64,000 nucleotides of DNA. It comes from JBGCEZ01 sp045106735 (lineage in GTDB: Bacteria; Planctomycetota; Phycisphaerae; Phycisphaerales; SM1A02). This document shows positions 26,451-33,459 of this stretch, one piece after another. The translations under genes were made by a program, and so were the position numbers. The notes beneath the pieces are model-generated. The model was not told the origin of the DNA. It did no database searches and saw nothing but the letters and a program-made list of their open reading frames with translations. Location: the NCBI GenBank assembly GCA_045106735.1, contig JBGCEZ010000045.1, positions 1 to 64,000 on the forward strand. Reading direction: 5' to 3'. Position 1 is the stretch's first letter; the number at the start of each line of letters is the position of its first letter.

Positions 26451-26871
26451 TCGTCGCCACCACCTTGAGTTCGACGGCGATCGGCGTGGGGAGCCGGTTG
26501 ATCTCGATGGTGGTGCGGGTGGGGTTCGGCTTGCCCTCGCCCGCGAACCACTCGGCGTAGGTCCGGTTGTAGCCGGCGAAGTCCTCTTCCATGTCGGTGA
26601 GGAAGACCAGGACATCGACGATGTTGTCCCAGCTGGAACCGGCATCCTCGAGGATCATCCGAATATTGCCGAAGCACGATTCACACTGCTTGACGATGTC
26701 CTTCGCCACCACCTGGCCGTCGTCACCGAGCGTGACGCCCGGGATGACCTTCGTGCCTCGCTGCCGCGGCCCGACGCCCGAGAGGAAAAGCAGATTGCCC
26801 ACGCGGCGGGCGTGCGGGTACGCCCCGACCGGCTCGGGGGCGCGGGTACTGTCGGTGGATTGGGTGCTCAT
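26443..26871 (-). CDS. RidA-family deaminase, probable 2-aminomuconate deaminase
   Basis: The 142-aa protein is a YjgF/YER057c/UK114 (RidA) trimeric deaminase. It contains 'GAYPHARRVGNLLFLSGVG', 'NIRMILEDAGSSWDNIV' and the catalytic arginine region 'PNPTRTTIEINRLPTPIAVE'. Length and the N-terminal 'YPHARRVG' resemble the 2-aminomuconate deaminases that follow the aminomuconate semialdehyde dehydrogenase in nitrobenzoate/kynurenine clusters. That dehydrogenase is encoded 229 bp upstream. The alternative, a general imine deaminase serving the overlapping oxidase gene, cannot be excluded. The start ATG gives 'MSTQSTDSTRAPEP'; a longer frame to 26964 is possible. Confidence 0.85.
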   Translation of the reverse strand: MSTQSTDSTRAPEPVGAYPHARRVGNLLFLSGVGPRQRGTKVIPGVTLGDDGQVVAKDIVKQCESCFGNIRMILEDAGSSWDNIVDVLVFLTDMEEDFAGYNRTYAEWFAGEGKPNPTRTTIEINRLPTPIAVELKVVATID

Positions 26872-27100
26872 GCCGGCATCGTACGACGCGACCCCGGCTG
26901 CGGGCTCAGCCGCCGGCCCAGAACTCGCCGGTTGCCTGGTCGCCGGCGGGCATTCCGCCGCCATCGGGCCTCCGCCGCGGCCTCCAGATGCCGCCCCCTC
27001 GAATGGTCATGCCCGTCGTCGCCTGATTCGCGATCGCCCGGCGAAAGTCGAGTCGACGAAAGGTGAGGGCGACGGCGAGGACGACGAAACCACGCCGACC

Positions 27101-28666
27101 TCACTCACCTCGACCGACCTGGACGCAGACGTTGGACGGCTCGGTGAAGAAGCGCAGCGCCTCCTCGCCCCCCTCGCGTCCGACCCCGCTGTGCTTCATG
27201 CCGCCGAAAGGCGTGCGGAGATCGCGGCGCAACCAGCAGTTCACCCAGATGACGCCGGCCTGGACGCGAGCGGCGACCCGATGGGCCCGATCGAGATCCG
27301 AAGTCCAGATCGAGGCGGCCAGGCCGTAGTCCACGCGGTTGGCGATGGCCACCGCCTCCGCCTCGTCCTCGAACGGCAGGATCGCGGCCACCGGGCCGAA
27401 GATCTCCTCCGTGTTCGTTCGGCACCCCGCGTCGAGGCCGGTGATGACCGCCGGCTCCAGGTAGAAACCACCGCGCACCCGCTCCGGCAGATCGACGGGG
27501 CGAACGCCGCCGCAGGCGATGACCCCGCCCTCCTCGGCCGCCAACGTGAGGTAGGACTCAACCTTGTCGCGGTGGTCACGACTGACCATCGCGCCTTGCC
27601 GGGTCCCCGCCACCAGCGGATCGCCGCACGCCAACTCGCGCGTCCGCTCCACCACCGCCGCCGTGAACTCGTCGGCCACCGATCGCTCGACGAGAATGCG
27701 CGAACCGCAGAGACAGATCTGCCCCTGATTGGCGAATGCCGCGCGCACGGTCGCGTCCACCACGCGCGTGAAGTCGTCCGACGAACGCACCGCGTCGGCG
27801 AAGACGATCGTCGGATTCTTGCCCCCAAGTTCGAGCGACAACTTCTTGAACATTGGCGCCGCGGTCGCGGCGATGGCCCGGCCGGTCGCGGTGCCACCGG
27901 TGAAGCTGATCGCCGCGATGTCCGGGTGCTCCACGATCGCCGCCCCGACCTCCGGACCCAGTCCGTGGACGATGTTCAACACCCCCGCCGGCAGACCGAC
28001 CTCGTGGCAGACGTGCCCGAGCAGATGGGCGGTCAACGGCGTCACTTCGCTCGGCTTGGCCACCACCGTCGCCCCGACGGCCAGGGCCGGCGCGATCTTC
28101 CAGGTGAAGAGATACAGCGGCAGGTTCCAGGGCGAGATGCAGCCGGCGATCCGGACCGGACGCCGCAGCACGTAGTTGATCGCGGGATCGGCGGCGAGCG
28201 AGCCCGGCCCCGACAACCCGGCCATGCCGTCCAGGTATGCCTCGTCACGACCGTGCCGAATCGCCCCGGCAAAGAATCGAAAGTTGCTCACCGCCCGCGG
28301 AATGTCCACCGCGCGGGCCAGGTCCACCGGCTTGCCATTGTCGATCGCCTCGGCCCGGGCGAAGTCGTCGAGCCGCGCCTCGATCGCGTCGGCGATCCGT
28401 TCCATCCACGCTGCGCGGCCGTCCGGCCCGAGGGCGACCCAGGCGTCGGCCGCCGCATCGGCGGACGCCACGGCGGCGGCCACGTCGTCCGGGCCCCCAC
28501 GGGCAATCCGCCCGCTGGACGCCCCCGTCGCTGGCTCGACGTTGTCCAGCCACCGCCGCGACGCCGCCGCGCGGAGCGCCCCGCCGACGTAGTGCAGCAC
28601 GTCCCCACGCGGGGCCTCCGGCGTGGCCGCGGTGACGTCCGCCGTGTTCGATTCGGTCGCGCTCAT
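27101..28666 (-). CDS. 2-aminomuconate-6-semialdehyde dehydrogenase (ALDH8-like)
   Basis: The 521-aa NAD-dependent aldehyde dehydrogenase oxidises 2-aminomuconate semialdehyde to 2-aminomuconate, the step after ACMSD. Active-site regions are 'LELGGKNPTIVFADAV', 'NQGQICLCGSRILVERSV' with catalytic Cys318, 'EEIFGPVAAILPF' and 'VNCWLRRDLRTPFGGMKHSG'. The last motif, with Asn-Cys-Trp-Leu and Arg, is shared with human ALDH8A1, the established enzyme of this step. Its ATG overlaps the stop of the SDR gene by 4 bp. RidA follows downstream on the same strand. The N-terminal 30 residues are not conserved in kind. Confidence 0.92.
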   Translation of the reverse strand: MSATESNTADVTAATPEAPRGDVLHYVGGALRAAASRRWLDNVEPATGASSGRIARGGPDDVAAAVASADAAADAWVALGPDGRAAWMERIADAIEARLDDFARAEAIDNGKPVDLARAVDIPRAVSNFRFFAGAIRHGRDEAYLDGMAGLSGPGSLAADPAINYVLRRPVRIAGCISPWNLPLYLFTWKIAPALAVGATVVAKPSEVTPLTAHLLGHVCHEVGLPAGVLNIVHGLGPEVGAAIVEHPDIAAISFTGGTATGRAIAATAAPMFKKLSLELGGKNPTIVFADAVRSSDDFTRVVDATVRAAFANQGQICLCGSRILVERSVADEFTAAVVERTRELACGDPLVAGTRQGAMVSRDHRDKVESYLTLAAEEGGVIACGGVRPVDLPERVRGGFYLEPAVITGLDAGCRTNTEEIFGPVAAILPFEDEAEAVAIANRVDYGLAASIWTSDLDRAHRVAARVQAGVIWVNCWLRRDLRTPFGGMKHSGVGREGGEEALRFFTEPSNVCVQVGRGE

Positions 28667-29454
28667 CCGACGAGTCGCCCGCCGTCGACCGGCAGGTTCA
28701 CGCCATTGACGTACGCGGCGTCCGGCGAACAGAGGAACGCGGCCACCGCCGCGATCTCGCGCGGCTTGGCGAAGCGGCGGGCCGGAACCGACGCCCGGGT
28801 CGCCTCGGCCACGGCTTCGGGCGTCGTGTCCTGCTTCTTCGCCTTGTTCTCAAAGATCGACTGCAATCGATCGGTCTCGGTGAAGCCGGGCAGCAGGTTG
28901 TTCACCGTGATGCCGTCCGGAGCCAGTTCGACGGCCAGCGTCCGGCCCCAGTTGGCCACCGCCCCGCGGATCGTGTTGGACACGCCGAGCCCGCGGATCG
29001 GCGTGATGACGCTGGTGGAGATCACGTTGATGACACGGCCGTACCCCTCGGCCCGCATGCCGGGCACCGCCGACTGCACGAGCGCCTGACCCGTGAGTAG
29101 GTGCATGTTGAACGCGTCGTCGAAGGCCTCCGGCTCGGCGTCGATCGCCGGCCCACCGGGAGGGCCGCCGGTGTTGTGAATCACGATGTGGACCGGCCCG
29201 TGGTCGACGATCTCACGACGGGCGATTCCGGCGGTGGCCCGCCAGTCGGTGTAGTCGACGGGAACCGCGCGGTGCGTCTGCCCCGGTTCACCGCCGTGCA
29301 GGCCGTCGCGGACTTCCTCGAGGCGTCGTTGGTCGCGGGACAGCAGGGTCACGCTCACCCCGCGATCGGCCAGGGCCTCGGCGATCGCTTGCCCGATGCC
29401 GCGGGACGCCCCGCCCACGAACGCCCGCTTGCCGTGCAGATCCGGAGTGCTCAT
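28663..29454 (-). CDS. Atypical short-chain dehydrogenase/reductase
   Basis: The 263-aa protein has the Rossmann nucleotide motif 'FVGGASRGIGQAIAEALA' (about 12-29), 'HNTGGPPGG' (NNAG-equivalent) and 'GFTETDRL'. The catalytic region reads 'NVISTSVITPIRGLGVSNTI' followed by RGAVANW. The usual Tyr-x-x-x-Lys is not present and Ser-Asn-Thr-Ile-Arg occupies that place, as in one SDR subgroup of uncertain activity. An AGGAAGGA Shine-Dalgarno lies 9 bp before the ATG. Coupling to the aminomuconate semialdehyde dehydrogenase gene suggests a role in the same catabolic route, but no reaction can be assigned. Confidence 0.85.
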   Translation of the reverse strand: MSTPDLHGKRAFVGGASRGIGQAIAEALADRGVSVTLLSRDQRRLEEVRDGLHGGEPGQTHRAVPVDYTDWRATAGIARREIVDHGPVHIVIHNTGGPPGGPAIDAEPEAFDDAFNMHLLTGQALVQSAVPGMRAEGYGRVINVISTSVITPIRGLGVSNTIRGAVANWGRTLAVELAPDGITVNNLLPGFTETDRLQSIFENKAKKQDTTPEAVAEATRASVPARRFAKPREIAAVAAFLCSPDAAYVNGVNLPVDGGRLVG

Positions 29455-29502
29455 CGAAACGCGTCCTTCCTGTGCCGGTCATCGCCGGCGTCTTGCGGCG
29501 GT

Positions 29503-30180
29503 TCAGCCGAAGTCGTCAAGATTCCAGTCGTACGCCGCCATGGACGGCACGTGTTCTTCCAGGGCACGGTCATGCGCCCACCGGATCATGTCCGGCTCGC
29601 GCGCCGCGCCAGTGCACAGTCGCTCGGGATCCGGACGCGTGCCGACGCGCCCCAGATCGAGTCGGTCAGCATCCCAGCAGGTCATCACCGTCACGTCGGC
29701 GTGCACCCACCCGCGGGCGTGGTCCGTGCACGCCTCCGCCAGAAAGGCGAGTTCGGCCGCGGTCAACGGCAGGATCGAGCGCGGCACGGTGGCCGCAAAC
29801 TCGGCCGCCCGCGGTCCGTGCTCCGGATCGGTGCCGTCGTGGAGACGGCAGCAGTCATGCAGGACGGCGAACGCCTGAATCACCCTCGGGTTCGCGTGCG
29901 TCCGCGAGGCGAGTCGCAGCCCGTTCTCCATCACCCGGGCCCAGTGCCCGGCGCCGTGGATGCCGTGCGGCTCCATGCCGCATTCGTGCACCGCGTGCCG
30001 GATGCAGTACCGGGCCAGCGCCGGAACGTCGATCGAGACGGGGGGAACCGACGGAACCGGTGGAACGCTGGATGCGTGCGCCGGCGTGGCCGCGACCTTT
30101 GCCGGCGAAGAAGACGCGCCGCCGCCGGCCGTCGGCGGCGGCGAGGCCATGCCTTCCGGGTCACCGGCCAGGTCGATCAT
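29503..30180 (-). CDS. HD-domain phosphohydrolase-like protein
   Basis: The 225-aa protein has a low-complexity Ala/Pro N-terminus (about 1-50) and then an HD-type arrangement: 'HGAGHWARV' (about 95), 'VLHDCCRLHDG' (about 123) with the His-Asp pair, 'TDHARGWVHAD' (about 167) and 'CWDADRLDLGRVG' (about 184) with the last Asp. HD proteins hydrolyse phosphomono- or diesters, often of nucleotides; no substrate is evident here. The ATG at 30180 overlaps the stop of the peptidase gene by 4 bp, which I use to choose it over an ATG 15 bp upstream. The SDR gene follows after 48 bp. Confidence 0.78.
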   Translation of the reverse strand: MIDLAGDPEGMASPPPTAGGGASSSPAKVAATPAHASSVPPVPSVPPVSIDVPALARYCIRHAVHECGMEPHGIHGAGHWARVMENGLRLASRTHANPRVIQAFAVLHDCCRLHDGTDPEHGPRAAEFAATVPRSILPLTAAELAFLAEACTDHARGWVHADVTVMTCWDADRLDLGRVGTRPDPERLCTGAAREPDMIRWAHDRALEEHVPSMAAYDWNLDDFG

Positions 30181-31409
30181 CGCCCGAGGATCCACCCGAC
30201 CTGTTCGAATCGTCGGTCGATCATCTTCATGACCGGATCATCTCCCGGCGGGTGTTCGGCGATGCCCACGAGCATCCGCACCAGTCCGTGGTAGTCGGAT
30301 ACGGCGATGAACTCCGAGTCGATCGTGGCGGTGTCCGGCGACTCAGCCTCGATGCGGTCGAGCTCGCTCATGTTGTGGTAGTTGCCGAGCGGCAGGCACA
30401 GACACGTCGCGGCGTATCCGCAGCGGACGTACACCGTCGCCTCGCAGGCTCCGCCGGCCATGAGCTTCCGCTGCCACGCGAAGTCGGCGTGTTCCTTGGC
30501 CAGCGCCTTGCCGACTTCCGACGCGACCGCAGTCAGACCGATGTCGAACGAGCTCACGCGATCGCCAACGCGGACGATCGGGCCGCCGCCGATCGGTGAG
30601 TCGGCGAAGGATCGCGACGTTTCGAGCGTGACGATTTCCGCGTCCGACGGAAGCGTGCGATCGCGGCAGGCGGCGGTGGTGCCGACGAAGCCGACTTCCT
30701 CGGCCCGGGTCAGGAAGACTTCGACGGGGCGGGCGACGTCCCGGCGTCCGATGACGTCGAAGGCCGCGAGGGCGGCGGCGACCCCGGCGAGGTCGTCGAC
30801 GGCGGGCGCCCGCAGGATGCCGTCATCGATCGCCGGCGCCGGCAGATCCCAGACGGCGATCGATCCGGGAGGAACGTCGATGGACGGGTCGTCGAGTTCC
30901 GCGCGGCCGCGGCGGAGCGGCTCGAGGGCCTCGCTCGCGGTGACCTTGGCTCCGTGGCGGTCGCCAGCGGGCGTGATGACGACGATGCGGGTGCCGGCAA
31001 AGTAGGGATCGCGCACGCCCCCGCGAAAGGTCAGGTCGAGGGACCCGTCGTCGGCCCGGTCCTCCACCACGAAGGCCGGGTGGTCCAGGTGGGCCTGGAA
31101 GATCAGCGGCCGCAGCCGATCGGCTTGCTCGGCGGCCGGCTCGGCCGCCGGAGCGTGGCCACGTCGCACCAGACGCAGATTCCCGTGCGGGTCGGGATGG
31201 AGCTCCGCCCCGTGGTCAGCGGCCCACGCCTCGATCCACGCGATCACGCGGTCCTCATGGCCGGCCGCGGTCGGCGTTCCGGTGAGCTCCATGAGCCAGC
31301 GTTCGTGCTCGGCCATGCGTCCTGGGTCCGTGACCCAGGCGGGAGAAGCATCGGAGTTGGAGGAGGCTTGGGCAGCCACATCCGCGGTGGTGGGGTTGGC
31401 GTCGGACAT
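30177..31409 (-). CDS. M42-like metallopeptidase
   Basis: The 410-aa protein matches dinuclear zinc aminopeptidases of the M42/M20 clan. Metal and catalytic regions are 'IFQAHLDHPAF' (about 106-116), 'APAVDDLAGVAAA' (about 200) with the bridging Asp, 'LTRAEEVGFVGT' (about 232) with the Glu-Glu pair, 'LETSRSFAD' and 'LGNYHNMSELDRIEAE' with the last His. The start gives 'MSDANPTTAD'; a 62-codon upstream extension is open but does not look coding. It heads a minus-strand run through the HD, SDR, ALDH and RidA genes, with the last steps tightly spaced, so they may share a transcript. Confidence 0.85.
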   Translation of the reverse strand: MSDANPTTADVAAQASSNSDASPAWVTDPGRMAEHERWLMELTGTPTAAGHEDRVIAWIEAWAADHGAELHPDPHGNLRLVRRGHAPAAEPAAEQADRLRPLIFQAHLDHPAFVVEDRADDGSLDLTFRGGVRDPYFAGTRIVVITPAGDRHGAKVTASEALEPLRRGRAELDDPSIDVPPGSIAVWDLPAPAIDDGILRAPAVDDLAGVAAALAAFDVIGRRDVARPVEVFLTRAEEVGFVGTTAACRDRTLPSDAEIVTLETSRSFADSPIGGGPIVRVGDRVSSFDIGLTAVASEVGKALAKEHADFAWQRKLMAGGACEATVYVRCGYAATCLCLPLGNYHNMSELDRIEAESPDTATIDSEFIAVSDYHGLVRMLVGIAEHPPGDDPVMKMIDRRFEQVGWILGR

Positions 31410-31573
31410 GCCCACAGGGTACGCCAGGACGGAGCCGTCCGCCGCCGCCCGGGCCGTGGCCGACAGGTCCTTTCGTGCCGTCCCGGCGAGCCTTGCACCC
31501 CCCCTCGAACCGCCACCGATTCGCCCCCACGAGCGGGACGCCTGGATCCTCAGCGGACGCGAGTGGACCCGAC

Positions 31574-33253
31574 TCAGACTGGACACGGACCCCACGCGGA
31601 CAGCACGATCAGGACGTCGTCGAACGTCGTCGCCCCGTCGCCGGAGACGTCACCGCCGGGGGTGCCCCATCCGGCCAGGACGGTCAGGAGATCCCCGAAG
31701 TCCACCAGGCCATCGTCGCCGACAATGTCGGCCGGGCACGCGGCCGGCGGGGTGAGGACGAGGGTCTGGTCGGTCGCGACGTCGGTCAACGTGGACACCG
31801 AACCGTCCGTCCAGTCGACGCGCACTTCGGCCGCGACGGCTGCATCGCCCAGACCGAAGTGGGCCGACATCTCGCTCTGACTGAGGTAGTTGGTTCCCCC
31901 GTCAATCCGTCCGATGAGCGTCCGGTCTCCGATCGTCACGGCCACGGTGGACCCGATGCCGTTCGGCGCGATGCCGGCCCGGCCGGCCGGATCAAGGAAG
32001 ACGCGAAGCCACCGTGCGTCTGGAGCCCCGGCGACGTCGTTGCGATAGAGGCGGATGCGATCATTGAACGAGAAGAAGACGAGGTCCTGATCGCCGTCGT
32101 TGTCGTAGTCGAAATTCGAGAGCCCGCGGCCGGCCTCGCTCCCGGTGATGCCAATCGCATCGGCCATCTCGTCGAAATCCAGTCCGCCCACGTCCGACTC
32201 GTTCCGCCACGCACGGTGGCCCCCGCCATGCTCAGCCTGGACCAGATCGATTCGGGTGTCGTGGTCCATGTCGATCGCCACGGTGGCCCAGCCCCATCCG
32301 CCGCTCTGCACGCCAGCCGAGGCGGCGACGTTGACGTAGGTATGCCCGCCCTGATTCAGGTACAGGTTGTTGGAGTTGATGGTCGAGACGTAGAAGTCGA
32401 AGTCGCCGTCTTCGTCGATGTCGGCGACACTCGCCCCCATCTCGGTTCCGTCCAGATTCACGCCGGCCGGACCGGTGAAGTCGGTGAACGTGCCATCGCC
32501 GTTGTTGATGAAGTACCGACCCGTGGCGAAGTCAGCGATCCAGATGAGCTCCGGGTATCGGTCGCCGTCCATGTCGGCGAATCGCGGAGCAAAGCCTGAG
32601 ACGCCGGCCATCGAGCCAAGCAACGTCGTCACATCGTCAAAGGTCCCATCGCCGTTGTTGCGGAAGAGCCGGTTCCCGTCGCTGCTCGCCCACCCCGCGA
32701 CGGCCAGGTCGAGATCGCCGTCAAGGTCGTAGTCCCCCCACGCGCCTCCCCAACCGTCGGCCGTCCCGGTGGAGGTCCGGTCGACGCCCGCCGCGGCGGC
32801 GACGTCGGTGAACGTCTCGTCGCCGTTGTTGCGGTACAGCTTGTGGAATCCGACCTGGCTCGCCCCGGCCGGGCCGTGACTGGTGACGTAGAGATCGATG
32901 TCCCCGTCGCCGTCGTAGTCGCCCGCGACTCCGGCGGTACTGCGATGACTCAGGGCGATGCCCCAGCTCGCGGCCGATTCGGTGAACGTCCCGTCGCCAT
33001 TGTTGATGAAGAGCTGGTCCGGACCTCCACCCCCCACCGCGTGGTAGATGTCCTGCCATCCGTCACCGTTGAAGTCAGCGACGGTGCCGCCGGCGGCAAA
33101 CGAGTGCGAATACCGCGGATCGTGGGTGCTGTCGACGGACGCCGCGATCGTCTGATCGATGAAGGCCGGCGGGGCGGCGGACGTCGTCAACCCAATGAAG
33201 GCCGAGGTGGCGCACGCACACAGGACGACGGAGCGAAGAGCGGTCCGGGGCAT
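31574..33253 (-). CDS. Secreted FG-GAP/ASPIC-UnbV protein with dockerin-like tail
   Basis: The 559-aa protein starts at the ATG after a strong AAGGAG (5 bp spacing), giving the signal peptide 'MPRTALRSVVLCACATSAFI'. About seven FG-GAP (VCBS-like) repeats of the type 'GDYDGDGDIDLYVT' and 'DYDLDGDLDLAVAG' span residues 35-430, forming an integrin-like calcium-binding propeller. An ASPIC/UnbV domain follows (about 430-515, 'IGSTVAVTIGDRTLIGRIDG'). The C-terminus (about 517-559) has paired Asp/Gly loops, 'VDFGDLLTVLAGWG' and 'TTFDDVLIVLSAWGPC', a tail that is abundant in Phycisphaerae and probably serves export or anchoring. Confidence 0.9.
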   Translation of the reverse strand: MPRTALRSVVLCACATSAFIGLTTSAAPPAFIDQTIAASVDSTHDPRYSHSFAAGGTVADFNGDGWQDIYHAVGGGGPDQLFINNGDGTFTESAASWGIALSHRSTAGVAGDYDGDGDIDLYVTSHGPAGASQVGFHKLYRNNGDETFTDVAAAAGVDRTSTGTADGWGGAWGDYDLDGDLDLAVAGWASSDGNRLFRNNGDGTFDDVTTLLGSMAGVSGFAPRFADMDGDRYPELIWIADFATGRYFINNGDGTFTDFTGPAGVNLDGTEMGASVADIDEDGDFDFYVSTINSNNLYLNQGGHTYVNVAASAGVQSGGWGWATVAIDMDHDTRIDLVQAEHGGGHRAWRNESDVGGLDFDEMADAIGITGSEAGRGLSNFDYDNDGDQDLVFFSFNDRIRLYRNDVAGAPDARWLRVFLDPAGRAGIAPNGIGSTVAVTIGDRTLIGRIDGGTNYLSQSEMSAHFGLGDAAVAAEVRVDWTDGSVSTLTDVATDQTLVLTPPAACPADIVGDDGLVDFGDLLTVLAGWGTPGGDVSGDGATTFDDVLIVLSAWGPCPV

Positions 33254-33459
33254 CGAGGAACTCCTTGTTCCCAATCGGGAGGGGGCGTCCCTCGATGCTA
33301 CTGATCGGCCGTCGATTTCCCGCGCGGCAGTTGTGGATTCCTGGCGCGCTGCGGCGCACGATCGTGCTGGAACCTCCGCGGAGCGCTCACCTCACCGCGA
33401 CGGAGACCACGTCGACGCCGCCTGAATCCGGGGGCCATGGGGTGTCGCCATCCGACCCC

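Noticed and set aside
26906..27088. Short open frame directly after the aminomuconate dehydrogenase stop on the minus strand, with a hydrophobic stretch (VVLAVALTF)
   Set aside because: The only conventional start (27010) leaves 34 residues without the hydrophobic part and has no Shine-Dalgarno. A 60-codon open stretch is expected by chance in this composition. Conservation in relatives would be needed to accept it.
26591..29089. Plus-strand open frame of 832 codons
   Set aside because: It lies opposite RidA, aminomuconate semialdehyde dehydrogenase and the SDR, all well-supported families. It is a shadow of high-GC third positions.
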